Assembly: GCF_016728505.1 (NCBI RefSeq)
Contig: NZ_CP068159.1
Coordinates: 124,001-188,000 of the forward strand
DNA from: Corynebacterium riegelii
Lineage (GTDB): Bacteria; Actinomycetota; Actinomycetes; Mycobacteriales; Mycobacteriaceae
Direction of reading: 5' to 3'
DNA length: 64,000 nt
Within the stretch, counting starts at the first letter, position 1; every line of letters begins with the position of its first letter. The position numbers and the translations under genes are program-made. This document shows, one piece after another, positions 33,133 to 41,842 of the stretch. The notes under the pieces are model-generated. The model searched no databases. It saw only the letters and a list, made by a program, of their open reading frames with translations, and was not told the origin of the DNA.

Positions 33133-33661
33133 AACGTTTCAGCAGAAACAGGCCGTGAAAAGCCCAATACCTAACCAAAAACAAACCAACCAACACAACA
33201 CACCAAAAAGCATGCAATGTCAGCCTGGCTTAAAAAATCCTTGAATTACTTTCGTTTCTTGGCCATCCGACGAGGAAAAACACCAAGAAACAACATTTTC
33301 AGCAAAACATCACCATGTGACGCACCGAAACAGACAATGCCACCATCCAAGATTCATGACACCACCAACCGGCACACACCACAACACGTGGCACACACAA
33401 CAACATTCCACAAACAAAATGCATTGGCACACTATCGAGTTCTCAAACAACACACGCACACCCATCAACCCACCACAACAGTGAGCATCAAAAGAAGCGG
33501 AGTCCCAGCGATCGTTTTCCTGCCCGCCACACAAACCAGAGAACCAATCTGCTCTCCAGCGGGGCGTTGTCGGTCTCGCTGACTGGAACTAAGTTACACA
33601 CACCCACAACACAACACAAATCCGCAGGTAAACCTACATAAACGCAACGCTATAAGTAACG
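33133..33661 (-). promoter_or_regulatory. rRNA operon leader and promoter region
   Basis: About 530 bp between murA and 16S with no gene. A candidate promoter on the minus strand has TTGTGT (33614-33619) and TAACTT (33591-33596) separated by 17 bases. The leader then carries a boxA-like element and purine-poor spacer, including a stretch likely to pair with the spacer for 16S processing. Further promoters may be present but are not obvious. Confidence 0.55.
33428..33451 (-). promoter_or_regulatory. Leader boxA-like antitermination element
   Basis: On the minus strand GTTGTTTGAGAACTCGATAG corresponds to the conserved actinobacterial rRNA leader element (TTTGAGAACTC) associated with antitermination. 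Confidence 0.7.
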
Positions 33662-34933
33662 CTATAACGCGTGCTTACTGTCGCTTACGCGCTCAATCTT
33701 CGCCCCTAGGGCAGAAAGCTGCTCAACAAAGGACGGGTAACCGCGGTCAATGTGATAGACGTCGTGCACCACGGTCTGACCCTCTGCCACAAGGCCGGCC
33801 AGGACAAGGCCCGCACCTGCGCGGATGTCGGAAGACCACACGTCGGTAGAGCTCAAACGCTCCACGCCGCGGATGACTACGTGGTGGCCGTCCACGTTTG
33901 CGTCAGCACCAAGGCGCAGCATTTCATCCACAAAGCGGAAGCGGGCTTCGAAGACGTTCTCGGTGATCACGGATACGCCGTCGGCAATAGCTGCAATCGC
34001 AATGGCCATGGGCTGCAAGTCTGTAGGAAACCCGGGAAACGGCAGGGTCTGATAATCCACTGCTTTCGGACGCTGGTCCATGCGCACGCGGAAGCCGTTG
34101 TCATAGGTCTCCACATCCGCGCCGGCAAGCTTCAGCTTGGACAGCGCCAAGTGCAGGTGGCGCGGCGCAATCCCGGTTACCGTAATGTCACCCTGCGTAA
34201 TGGCCGCGGCATAGGCCCAGGTGCCTGCCACAATGCGGTCCCCCACCACGGTGTGCTCGATGGGTGCAAGCTTATCCACGCCACGTATCACCAACGTCGA
34301 CGTCCCCGCCCCCTCAATCTGCGCACCCATTTCATTGAGCATCTCGCATAGGTCCACAATCTCCGGCTCACGCGCCGCGTTATCCAGCACGGTCTCGCCC
34401 TTTACCAAGACAGAGGCGGTGAGGATGTTTTCCGTGGCGCCAACAGATGGGAAGTCCAGACTGATCTTCGCGCCAACAAGCTCGCTGGCTTCCGCAACAA
34501 CCGCACCATGTTCAATGCGCGTGGTTGCACCAAGCTTTTCCAGGCCGGTCTGGTGCATGTCGAGTGGGCGCGAGCCAATAGCGTCGCCACCCGGAAGCGC
34601 AACGCGCGCCTCGTGGCAGCGAGCAACAAGTGGGCCCAGCACGGCAACGGAGGCGCGGAACTGCCGCACCGCATCAAAGTCAGCGTTCGGGGAGATCTGA
34701 GCCGGGGTGGTGATGTGCACGGTCTGACCGTTGATAAGAACTTCGCAGCCCAAGCCCTCAAGGACCTGCGCCATCAGGGGCACATCCAGGATTTCCGGGC
34801 AGTTGTGCAGGGTTGTTGTGCCCTCTGCAAGCAGTGCTGCCGCCATGAGCTTCAGCACACTATTTTTGGCGCCGTCAACCTTGACAACGCCTTCGAGCCG
34901 AGTGCCGCCAGTGACTAAAAATCGTTCCTTCAC
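33662..34933 (-). CDS. murA: UDP-N-acetylglucosamine 1-carboxyvinyltransferase
   Basis: MurA transfers enolpyruvate from PEP to UDP-GlcNAc, the first committed step of peptidoglycan synthesis, in the cytoplasm. The 423-residue protein starts [20 protein letters not shown] and has [17 protein letters not shown]. The active-site loop reads [20 protein letters not shown]: the usual catalytic Cys is Asp. The same substitution in Mycobacterium tuberculosis gives natural fosfomycin resistance with retained activity. It lies upstream of the rRNA operon and downstream of ramA on the same strand. Confidence 0.96.
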   Translation of the reverse strand: MKERFLVTGGTRLEGVVKVDGAKNSVLKLMAAALLAEGTTTLHNCPEILDVPLMAQVLEGLGCEVLINGQTVHITTPAQISPNADFDAVRQFRASVAVLGPLVARCHEARVALPGGDAIGSRPLDMHQTGLEKLGATTRIEHGAVVAEASELVGAKISLDFPSVGATENILTASVLVKGETVLDNAAREPEIVDLCEMLNEMGAQIEGAGTSTLVIRGVDKLAPIEHTVVGDRIVAGTWAYAAAITQGDITVTGIAPRHLHLALSKLKLAGADVETYDNGFRVRMDQRPKAVDYQTLPFPGFPTDLQPMAIAIAAIADGVSVITENVFEARFRFVDEMLRLGADANVDGHHVVIRGVERLSSTDVWSSDIRAGAGLVLAGLVAEGQTVVHDVYHIDRGYPSFVEQLSALGAKIERVSDSKHAL

Positions 34934-34947
34934 GGCACTAAGCGTAC

Positions 34948-35799
34948 CTACGGCAATGCGCCGATGCGGCGGGCGGCGTTGACCGCCTCGTACCGTGTGT
35001 GCGCGCCAAGCTTGCGCATCACGCTGCGCAGGTACGACTTCACGGTCTCCGGGCCAATACCCATTTCTTCTGCCGCTTCAACGTTGGTGTGGCCAAGTGC
35101 CACACAGGACAAAACGTCCAGCTCACGTGCGGAAAGCTTGGTGGTCTGCTTGACACGAACCGGGGAAACCATCTGGTCACACAGCTGCTCAAGCTCTTTG
35201 CGCAGCGCCTCATCATCAACGCGGTTGGCCAGCATGCGCAGCTTCGAGTGGGTGGCACGCACCTGCTCCCATTCAGCACCGTTCATGACGCGGCCCTGCT
35301 TGGCAGAAGCCTTACCACCGTCTTGACGACGCAAAGCCGAATTCACCGCCAAGTCCTGCTCAAGCGTGCGGGCAGTCAGGGTGACCTCTTCGATCACCTT
35401 GTCACCCAAGCGCACGGTGGAGTGGACACCAACGTAAAGCACGCCGCGGATCTCACGTTGGACGATCACAGGCACGGCCACAACCGAGTGCAGGCCTTCC
35501 TCCTGGATCTGCTTGTCATACTCGTGCGAGATGACGTTGGCGCGCATGTAGTCCGAAACGCCCACTGCTCGACGGGTGGCAACGACGCGTCCGCCCACGC
35601 CAGCACCTTGATCAATCACCAGGTTCTGCAGCGCCGGGGTGCGCAGGCCGATCCACTGCGTGACTTGCACGCGGTTATCTGCAAGCAAGGTGCCGTACAT
35701 CGCTACCGGAATTCCGGTGGCCGTCTTCAGGGCGGTCAGTGCAGCACGGATTGAGTCATCGTCGTCTTTGACCCGTTGGTCATCCACAGTCATGCGCAT
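34948..35799 (-). CDS. ramA: LuxR-family regulator of acetate metabolism RamA
   Basis: A 283-residue regulator. The N-terminal GAF-like domain spans about residues 15-150 ([27 protein letters not shown]) and the C-terminal LuxR helix-turn-helix about 215-280 ([28 protein letters not shown]). RamA of C. glutamicum controls acetate, TCA and surface genes and itself; cysK and cysE next door match that locus. Start: Met at 35799 or 35793. A RamA-type C/G-run pair lies just upstream. Confidence 0.88.
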   Translation of the reverse strand: MRMTVDDQRVKDDDDSIRAALTALKTATGIPVAMYGTLLADNRVQVTQWIGLRTPALQNLVIDQGAGVGGRVVATRRAVGVSDYMRANVISHEYDKQIQEEGLHSVVAVPVIVQREIRGVLYVGVHSTVRLGDKVIEEVTLTARTLEQDLAVNSALRRQDGGKASAKQGRVMNGAEWEQVRATHSKLRMLANRVDDEALRKELEQLCDQMVSPVRVKQTTKLSARELDVLSCVALGHTNVEAAEEMGIGPETVKSYLRSVMRKLGAHTRYEAVNAARRIGALP

Positions 35800-35806
35800 G
35801 ATGATA

Positions 35807-35822
35807 ACCCCTAAGCGGGGGT
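35807..35822. promoter_or_regulatory. Candidate RamA autoregulatory site
   Basis: ACCCCTAAGCGGGGGT holds an AC4T run and a CG5T run three bases apart, directly upstream of the ramA start. This matches the published RamA motif (paired runs of 4-6 G or 4-5 C). Binding here would fit the known negative autoregulation of ramA. Confidence 0.55.
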
Positions 35823-35889
35823 AGCCAAATTTCGCCCCTTGGGAGCTGAGCGTGTGGCGGGTGGGGGCGTTGGGAATGGCGTCGATAAG

Positions 35890-35905
35890 CAGACTGCTCT
35901 GTCTG
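35890..35905 (+). promoter_or_regulatory. Candidate McbR box upstream of cysK
   Basis: CAGACTGCTCTGTCTG is an inverted repeat CAGAC-N6-GTCTG, fitting the corynebacterial McbR operator TAGAC-N6-GTCTA at 8 of 10 arm positions. McbR represses sulfur amino-acid genes, including cysK. A candidate -10, TATACT, follows at 35940-35945. Confidence 0.6.
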
Positions 35906-35989
35906 ACGAATAAAAACTAGCCGGTCTACTTTAAAGGTGTATACTGCCAACAGCAGAAAACGAATACAGCAAATACAAGGAGAAACACC

Positions 35990-36931
35990 ATGGCAAAGAT
36001 TGCAAACAACGTGCTCGAACTCATCGGCGGCACCCCGCTGGTCGAGCTCAACAGCATCACCGAAGCACACGGCGCGAAAGCTCGCGTGCTGGCAAAGCTG
36101 GAGTTCTACAACCCGGCAAACTCGGTGAAAGACCGGATTGGCAAGGCCATCGTTGAGGCTGCCGAGGCTTCCGGCGAGCTCAAGCCGGGCGGCACCATCG
36201 TTGAGGCAACCTCCGGCAACACCGGTATCGCACTCGCGCTGGCAGGTGCGGCAAAGGGCTACAAGGTTGTCCTGACCATGCCGGAAACCATGTCCACGGA
36301 GCGTCGCGTGCTGCTGCGTGCATACGGCGCAGAAATCGTGCTCACCCCGGGCGCTGCCGGCATGAAGGGTGCCGTGGAGAAGGCCAACGAGATTGTGGCG
36401 GAGCGCGACAACGCCATCCTGGCTCGCCAGTTTGAAAACGAGGCGAACCCGCTGATCCACTACAACACCACCGGCCCGGAGATCTGGAGCGACACCGACG
36501 GTGAAGTTGACATCATCGTTGCAGGTGTAGGCACCGGCGGCACCATCTCCGGTAGCGCCAAGTACCTAAAGGAGCAGAAAGCAGACGTCAAGGCTGTGGC
36601 AGTTGAGCCGGCCGCTTCCCCGCTGCTGTCCAAGGGCGAGGCTGGCCCGCACAAGATCCAGGGCCTGGGCGCAAACTTTGTGCCGGGCACGCTGGATCGT
36701 GGCGTGCTAGATGAGATCATCGCCGTGACCAACGAGGACGCCGTTGCCACCTCTCGCGAGCTGGCAGTGAAGGACGCTGTGCTCGGCGGCATCTCCGCAG
36801 GCGCAAACGTGAAGGCAGCCCTTGAGCTGGCCGCGCGCGAGGAGAACGCCGGCAAGACCATCGTTGTGATCATCCCGGACTTCGGCGAGCGCTACGTCTC
36901 CACCGTCCTGTACGAGGACATCCGCGACTAG
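35990..36931 (+). CDS. cysK: Cysteine synthase (O-acetylserine sulfhydrylase A)
   Basis: CysK makes cysteine from O-acetylserine and sulfide using PLP. The 313-residue protein has the PLP lysine in [14 protein letters not shown], the substrate loop [13 protein letters not shown], and the phosphate-binding loop [12 protein letters not shown]. Start: ATG at 35990 with AAGGAG upstream. cysE follows closely, so the two likely form an operon making cysteine from serine. Confidence 0.96.
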   Translation: MAKIANNVLELIGGTPLVELNSITEAHGAKARVLAKLEFYNPANSVKDRIGKAIVEAAEASGELKPGGTIVEATSGNTGIALALAGAAKGYKVVLTMPETMSTERRVLLRAYGAEIVLTPGAAGMKGAVEKANEIVAERDNAILARQFENEANPLIHYNTTGPEIWSDTDGEVDIIVAGVGTGGTISGSAKYLKEQKADVKAVAVEPAASPLLSKGEAGPHKIQGLGANFVPGTLDRGVLDEIIAVTNEDAVATSRELAVKDAVLGGISAGANVKAALELAAREENAGKTIVVIIPDFGERYVSTVLYEDIRD

Positions 36932-37020
36932 GAGCTTTTCGCTTGACGACGCCCAACGCCCCCGCCTCCCATGAATCCAACACCACGGGACGCGGGGGTT
37001 ACGCATGTAAGCTGCCTTCT

Positions 37021-37611
37021 ATGCTGTTGGAGATCATCGCGACTGTCCGTGAGGATTTGGCGAATGCCCGGGACCACGACCCCGCGGCACGAGGCGACGT
37101 AGAGAACGCAATTGTGTACTCCGGCCTGCACGCAATCTGGGTGCACCGCCTCTGTCACGCGATGTGGAAACGCGGCTGGAAAGCGCCCGCCAGGATTCTG
37201 TCGCAGGCAAACCGATTCTTCACCGGTATTGAGATCCACCCCGGCGCCACCATTGGCAGGCGGTTTTTCATTGACCACGGGATGGGCATTGTGATTGGCG
37301 AAACCGCCGAGATTGGTAACGGCGTGATGCTCTACCACGGCGTCACCCTCGGCGGCCAGGTGCTTACGCAGACGAAGCGCCACCCGACGATTTGTGACAA
37401 CGTGACGATCGGCGCCGGCGCCAAGGTGCTCGGCCCCGTCGTTATTGGCGAAGGCTCCGCTGTAGGCGCGAACGCCGTAGTTACCAAGGACGTGCCGCCG
37501 CACTCCATCGCTGTGGGCATCCCCGCGAAGATCCGCCCCAAGAACCCGGGCGAGAAAACCCACTTGGTTGACCCGGACTGCTACGTCGACCCGGGCCACT
37601 ACACGATCTAG
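37021..37611 (+). CDS. cysE: Serine O-acetyltransferase
   Basis: CysE acetylates serine for CysK. From ATG 37021 the product is 196 residues: a helical N-terminal part ([17 protein letters not shown]) and a left-handed beta helix with hexapeptide repeats ([20 protein letters not shown], then [18 protein letters not shown]). The short start matches the family. A TTG at 36943 with GGAG 8 bases upstream would add 26 residues ([12 protein letters not shown]), so the start is not settled. Neither choice affects the catalytic domain. Confidence 0.92.
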   Translation: MLLEIIATVREDLANARDHDPAARGDVENAIVYSGLHAIWVHRLCHAMWKRGWKAPARILSQANRFFTGIEIHPGATIGRRFFIDHGMGIVIGETAEIGNGVMLYHGVTLGGQVLTQTKRHPTICDNVTIGAGAKVLGPVVIGEGSAVGANAVVTKDVPPHSIAVGIPAKIRPKNPGEKTHLVDPDCYVDPGHYTI

Positions 37612-37619
37612 CCGTGCTT

Positions 37620-37694
37620 GCGCTGGTCTAGGCGCTGGTCTAGGCGCTGGTCTAGGCAGTGCTGGTTTAGGCCAGCGCTGGTTTAGGCCAGCAG
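37620..37694 (+). repeat. Short tandem repeats after cysE
   Basis: Three head-to-tail copies of GCGCTGGTCTAG (the first preceded by T) run into two copies of the hairpin-forming GCTGGTTTAGGCCAGC. The last unit contains the stop codon of the GNAT gene. The hairpins may act in transcript ending between the convergent genes. Confidence 0.7.
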
Positions 37695-37970
37695 GTCTTG
37701 ATAGTCCGCGTTCTGGTCGATGAACTTCGCCACCGCGGAGCACGCTGGGTCGACCTTCATGCCATCCGCACGCGCTTGATCGAGCGCGTACTGAATCAGC
37801 GGGCGTGAGAGCCCCTGGCCGCGGAATTTGGGATCTACCACCGTGTGCGGCAGCACTCGCACATCGCCGCGGTCTGCGTAGCTTGCAAAGCCGGCGACCT
37901 CATCACCGATGGTGAGCTCGTACTGGCCCGCGGCTTCGTTCTTGGAAAGCTGGTAGTCGTTGTTAGCCAT
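37683..37970 (-). CDS. Small GNAT N-acetyltransferase-like protein
   Basis: A 95-residue single-domain protein of the YidJ/NATD1 type: GDEVAGFASYADRGDVRVLP, then the acetyl-CoA-binding loop VVDPKFRGQGLSRPLIQYAL, and a C-terminal motif VDPACSAVAKFIDQNADYQD with the cysteine seen in this group. The substrate is unknown. The Met at 37970 (ANNDYQLS) is preferred to 37976. It is convergent with cysE. Confidence 0.85.
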   Translation of the reverse strand: MANNDYQLSKNEAAGQYELTIGDEVAGFASYADRGDVRVLPHTVVDPKFRGQGLSRPLIQYALDQARADGMKVDPACSAVAKFIDQNADYQDLLA

Positions 37971-37993
37971 AGTCACACCCTACAGACAAAACG

Positions 37994-38040
37994 AATACAC
38001 CCCTCCCCGCGGTATCACTACCAGCAAGGAGGGGTGTATT
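37994..38040 (-). terminator. Terminator after tRNA-Phe
   Basis: The perfect 13-bp inverted repeat AATACACCCCTCC / GGAGGGGTGTATT lies just downstream of tRNA-Phe on the minus strand. Confidence 0.75.
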
Positions 38041-38047
38041 TGAGATG

Positions 38048-38120
38048 TGGCCAGAGCCAGGATCGAACTGGCGACCCCACACTTTTCAGGCGTGTGCTCT
38101 ACCAACTGAGCTATCTGGCC
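38048..38120 (-). tRNA. tRNA-Phe(GAA)
   Basis: A 73-nt cloverleaf on the minus strand. Acceptor GGCCAGA / TCTGGCC, D-arm AGCTCAGTTGGTAGAGC, anticodon loop CTGAAAA (anticodon GAA). T-arm CCAGTTCGATCCTGG. Confidence 0.95.
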
Positions 38121-38148
38121 AGAACTACTCGTTTCCCAAGCAATTCAG

Positions 38149-38222
38149 CGACCCTGACGGGACTTGAACCCGCGACCTCCGCCGTGACAGGGCGGCGCGC
38201 TAACCAACTGCGCCACAGGGCC
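38149..38222 (-). tRNA. tRNA-Asp(GTC), copy 2
   Basis: A 74-nt cloverleaf on the minus strand with acceptor GGCCCTG / CAGGGTC and anticodon loop CTGTCAC (anticodon GTC). It is identical to the gene at 38429-38502, 280 bp away. Confidence 0.95.
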
Positions 38223-38396
38223 TTATTTATTTGTTTCTGTGCTGTTGCACGAGTTGATACCTTACACAGACTACGCGACAAGCCACAAATCAGCAGGTAG
38301 TTATATGTTTTTAGTGGTTTTGCTTGCCGATAGTGTGCGGACATGTAGCCGCCACAGCGTCGAATACGGCACCCAGGCCCATATCTACGTACGCAA

Positions 38397-38423
38397 AGCG
38401 CCCCGAGGAAAACCTCGGGGCGC
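38397..38423 (-). terminator. Hairpin between the two tRNA-Asp genes
   Basis: GCGCCCCGAGG / CCTCGGGGCGC closes on a 4-base loop shortly after the tRNA-Glu/tRNA-Asp pair on the minus strand; a short T run follows. It probably ends that transcript. Confidence 0.8.
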
Positions 38424-38428
38424 TATGG

Positions 38429-38502
38429 CGACCCTGACGGGACTTGAACCCGCGACCTCCGCCGTGACAGGGCGGCGCGCTAACCAACTGCGCCACAGGG
38501 CC
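38429..38502 (-). tRNA. tRNA-Asp(GTC), copy 1
   Basis: A 74-nt cloverleaf identical to 38149-38222, with anticodon loop CTGTCAC. It lies one base downstream of tRNA-Glu on the same strand, so the two are co-transcribed. Confidence 0.95.
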
Positions 38503-38503
38503 G

Positions 38504-38576
38504 TACCCCCAACGGGATTCGAACCCGTGTTGCCGCCGTGAAAGGGCGGAGTCCTAGGCCTCTAGACGATGGGGGC
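38504..38576 (-). tRNA. tRNA-Glu(TTC)
   Basis: A 73-nt cloverleaf on the minus strand with acceptor GCCCCCA / TGGGGGT, anticodon loop CTTTCAC (anticodon TTC), and T-arm CGGGTTCGAATCCCG. Confidence 0.95.
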
Positions 38577-38644
38577 GCTGAAAAGACAGCCCGCTCATCA
38601 TAAATCAGCTCATGGATACAAAACAAACGAGCAGCTAGAGCACG

Positions 38645-39058
38645 TTATCCAACTACCGGCGCGTAGCGCGCACGATCATCATTGGAATCCACCACCTGTG
38701 CGCCAAACGGGAAGCAGGTGACCGGGATCAACTTCAGGTTTGCCCACGCCAGCGGCAGGCCAATAATGGTGACAGCCTGCGCCGCGGCGGTAACAATATG
38801 CCCAATAGACAGCCAAAGCCCCGCCACAATGAACCAGATGACATTGCCTAACATCCCGAGGGCGCCGACGTTGCCTTGGATCACTTCTCGGCCGAACGGC
38901 CAAATCACATAGTCTGCGATGCGGAATGACGCCAGGCCGAACGGAATAGTCACAATGAGCAGACATGCCACAATGCCCGCCAGAATGTAGCCGATAAACA
39001 GCCAGATACCGGCAGTAAACAGCCAAATTACGTTCAGGATAAATCGCAGTAGACCCAT
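38645..39058 (-). CDS. YccF-family inner membrane protein
   Basis: A 137-residue membrane protein with two YccF repeats, each pairing hydrophobic helices with a Pro-Phe motif. The first reads LNVIWLFTAGIWLFIGYILA ... TIPFGLASFRIADYVIWPFG; the second LGNVIWFIVAGLWLSIGHIV ... GLPLAWANLKL. The family's function is not established. It follows the broken ZIP gene on the same strand. Confidence 0.88.
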   Translation of the reverse strand: MGLLRFILNVIWLFTAGIWLFIGYILAGIVACLLIVTIPFGLASFRIADYVIWPFGREVIQGNVGALGMLGNVIWFIVAGLWLSIGHIVTAAAQAVTIIGLPLAWANLKLIPVTCFPFGAQVVDSNDDRARYAPVVG

Positions 39059-39083
39059 GTGGGAAGTATAGGCCTTCGAGGCG

Positions 39084-39916
39084 CTACCCCGGCAGGATCA
39101 GCAGACTTGCGGCCATGACTGCCATGCCCGCAACCGTGCCGTACATCGCGGCGTGATGCTTGCCGGTGGCAATCGCCGTGGGCAGCAGTTTGTCCAGACT
39201 GACAAAGACCATCCAGACTGACAAAGACCATGATGCCCGCAATCGCAGCAAACGTAATCCCTAGCGTTTGCGGGCCCAGGTAAGGCTGCAGCAGTAGGAA
39301 ACCAATCAAGGCACCAAGCGGTTCCGCCAGACCGGAGAGCGTGGCCCAGCCGAAGGCTTTCCAACGCGAACCGGTCGCCTCACGCATCGGCACCGCTACC
39401 GCCACACCTTCTGGAATGTTGTGGATCGCAATAGCGATTGCCAATGGCGCCGCTAGCGCAGGATCTGACAGTGCTACTGCAAAGGTGGCAAATCCTTCCG
39501 GGAAATTGTGGATGGCAATGGCAGCCGCCGCCACAAGGCCAACGTTTCGCATTCGCGCCCGCGAAATCCCGCCGACGCTCAGGTGGTGGGGCTCTTCGTG
39601 AGGGTTGATTTCTTCGGGCACGCAGCGGTCTATAAGCGCAATCAACGCAAGCCCGCCGAAAAACGCAATGACACCCCAAAGCTCAGCACGAGCATTTCCG
39701 GCCCCTTCAAGCCCAGCGATGCCTTCTGGGAGCAGTTCTACAAAGGAGATGTAGATCATGACACCGGCAGAAAAGCCCAACGCGGAAGCAAGGAACGCCG
39801 CTCCTGGGGGCACGCTTGAGCACCACTACAAGGCCGCCCAGGCCGGTAGCAAGCCCGGCCAGCAGCGAGATACCAAGCGCAAGCAGAACTGCGCTGGAGG
39901 ATGCATCAATGCCCAT
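39084..39916 (-). pseudogene. ZIP-family metal transporter, frameshifted
   Basis: A ZIP/ZupT transporter (zinc or iron uptake) split over three frames. The N-terminus (SAVLLALGISLLAGLATGLG) is in one frame. The central part (FSAGVMIYISFVELLPEGIA, AIAIHNFPEGFATF, AIAIHNIPEGVAVA, both with metal-binding His-Asn-x-Pro-Glu-Gly) is in the next. The C-terminus ([18 protein letters not shown] to LLILPG) is in a third. The first shift is at a run of five G at 39806-39810, where four would restore the frame. The second is a 19-bp tandem duplication (39194-39212, 39213-39231). Recent decay or a sequencing artefact at the G run. Confidence 0.85.
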
Positions 39917-39974
39917 GCGAAAAACCTAGCAAAGCAAAAGCCCCGAGCACACGACAAACCCCCAGGTACGCAAA

Positions 39975-39998
39975 ATGCCCCGGCGTTAACCGGGGCAT
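39975..39998 (-). terminator. Terminator after tRNA-Lys
   Basis: ATGCCCCGG / CCGGGGCAT form a perfect 9-bp stem around a 6-base loop, immediately downstream of tRNA-Lys on the minus strand, followed by TTTTGCG. Confidence 0.75.
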
Positions 39999-40003
39999 CA
40001 CGG

Positions 40004-40076
40004 TGGGCCCTGCGGGGCTCGAACCCGCGACCTGCGGATTAAAAGTCCGTAGCTCTACCAGCTGAGCTAAAGGCCC
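40004..40076 (-). tRNA. tRNA-Lys(TTT)
   Basis: A 73-nt cloverleaf on the minus strand with acceptor GGGCCTT / AGGGCCC, D-arm AGCTCAGCTGGTAGAGCT, anticodon loop CTTTTAA (anticodon TTT), and T-arm GCGGGTTCGAGCCCCGC. Confidence 0.95.
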
Positions 40077-40173
40077 GACGCGGATATCCTAGCGCCCCGC
40101 CGGCGCATGCCGGTAATCGGGGCGCGGACTACCCGCGGATGCTGTGGGTCAGGAACACATCAGGAACGCAGTC

Positions 40174-41676
40174 CTACTTCAGCATCGTGCCCGTCTCTTC
40201 AATGCGGGTGTGGAAGTCGAAAGCGTGGCGCAGGTCGTGCGGCGTTGCCTGGTACTTGCACTTGGATGCCAGCTCGACGTACTCCTCCAGCAGCGGACGG
40301 TAGGTCGGGTGCGCAATCGAGATCATCTTTGCCACGCGGTCACGCGGTGCCAGGCCACGCAGGTCGGCCACACCGTACTCGGTGATGAACACCATTGCGT
40401 CGTGCTCCGTGTGGTCCACGTGGGAGACCATCGGCACGATTGCAGAAATCGCGCCGTCCTTAGCCACAGACGGGGAGATGAACGAGGAGATGTAGGCGTT
40501 ACGGGTGAAGTCACCGGAGCCGCCCAGCGCGTTCATCAGACGGGAGCCGTTGATGTGGGTGGAGTTGGCGTTGCCGTAGATGTCCGCCTCGATCATGCCG
40601 TTAGACGCGATCAGGCCCGTGCGGCGGATGACCTCCGGGTGGTTGGAGATGGACTGCGGGCGCAGGATGATGGACTCGCGGTAGCGCGACGCCTCATTGT
40701 TCATCTTCTCTGCGTATTCCGGCGACAGGGAGAACGACGTTGCGGAGGCAACGGTCATCTTGCCTGCGTCAATCAGGTCAACCATGCCGTCCTGGATGAC
40801 CTCGGTGTATGCCTGGATGTTCTCAAACTTGGAGTCCATCAGGCCCGCCATCACGGCGTTCGGGACGTTGCCCACGCCGGACTGCATCACGTAGCCGTCG
40901 TAAGTAAGGCGGCCAGCCTTCACCTCGTTCTCCAGGAAGTCGAGGAAGTTGCCAGCGATCTGCTCGGAAACCTCATCCGGCGCCTTGAACGGGGCGTTGC
41001 GGTCCGGGTCATTGGTTTCAATGACGGCAACAACCTTCTCCGGATCAATCTCAATGTAGGTGGTACCGATACGGTCACCAGCCTTCACAATCGGGATCGG
41101 AATACGGTTCGGCAGCGCCGGCACGGTCCAGATGTCGTGCATGCCCTCAAGTTCCTCGGACTGCCAGGAGTTGACCTCAATGATGATCTTCTTGGCGGCG
41201 TTGAGGAACTCAACGGAGTTACCCACGGAGGAAGACGGGACAATGTTGCCCTCTTCAGTAATGCGGACGGCCTCAACAATTGCCAGGTCAACCTCACCGA
41301 AGAAGCCCTGCTCCACCATCATGCCGGAGTGGGACAGGTGGATGTCCTGGAACTTCATCTCGCCCGCGTTGATCTTGTTACGCATCTGCGGGTCAGACTG
41401 GTACGGCATGCGGTAGCGCAGCGCGTTTGCCTCAGCCAGCACGCCGTCGCACTCCGGTGCCGTGGAAGCGCCCGTGTACAGGTCAATGGAGAAGTCCTGG
41501 CCCTTGGCGTGCGCTGCCTTGGCCTTCTCTGCGATTGCTGCCGGCATGGCCTTGGGGTAGCCAGCGCCGGTAAAGCCGGAGGTACCAACCTTGTCGCCGT
41601 GGTTGACAAACTGAACTGCCTCTTCGGCAGTCATGACCTTGTCACGCAGTTTTGCATAGGCGATGCGATCGCTCAT
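40174..41676 (-). CDS. cat: Acetyl-CoA hydrolase/transferase family (succinyl-CoA:acetate CoA-transferase)
   Basis: A 500-residue family I CoA-transferase. The N-terminal half has GDKVGTSGFTGAGYPKAMP and the CoA-binding region LYTGASTAPECDG. The C-terminal half has the catalytic-Glu segment AMVFITEYGVADLRGLAP and the glycine loop NALGGSGDFTRNAY. In C. glutamicum the equivalent enzyme (called cat or actA) moves CoA between succinyl-CoA and acetate or propionate. The symbol is assigned by similarity and locus. A long hairpin lies upstream of the start. Confidence 0.9.
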   Translation of the reverse strand: MSDRIAYAKLRDKVMTAEEAVQFVNHGDKVGTSGFTGAGYPKAMPAAIAEKAKAAHAKGQDFSIDLYTGASTAPECDGVLAEANALRYRMPYQSDPQMRNKINAGEMKFQDIHLSHSGMMVEQGFFGEVDLAIVEAVRITEEGNIVPSSSVGNSVEFLNAAKKIIIEVNSWQSEELEGMHDIWTVPALPNRIPIPIVKAGDRIGTTYIEIDPEKVVAVIETNDPDRNAPFKAPDEVSEQIAGNFLDFLENEVKAGRLTYDGYVMQSGVGNVPNAVMAGLMDSKFENIQAYTEVIQDGMVDLIDAGKMTVASATSFSLSPEYAEKMNNEASRYRESIILRPQSISNHPEVIRRTGLIASNGMIEADIYGNANSTHINGSRLMNALGGSGDFTRNAYISSFISPSVAKDGAISAIVPMVSHVDHTEHDAMVFITEYGVADLRGLAPRDRVAKMISIAHPTYRPLLEEYVELASKCKYQATPHDLRHAFDFHTRIEETGTMLK

Positions 41677-41701
41677 GTGATCCCTCTCTCTTCATAAGTA
41701 C

Positions 41702-41737
41702 CGGTTACTCACCCCGGCGCGGTGCCGGAAATAACCG
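41702..41737 (-). other. Interrupted inverted repeat in the CoA-transferase leader
   Basis: CGGTTA (41702-41707) pairs with TAACCG (41732-41737), enclosing CCGGC (41714-41718) and GCCGG (41724-41728). It starts 26 bases upstream of the ATG and could fold in the mRNA or serve as an operator. Function unknown. Confidence 0.4.
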
Positions 41738-41842
41738 ATTAGTTACAGTGCGTCCCTATTGTGACCTATAACGCACCGGACGAACGTCGAAAAGCAAAAA
41801 GTCCTACCCCCGAAAGTGTGAGTCATGGGAAAATGGACAGCT

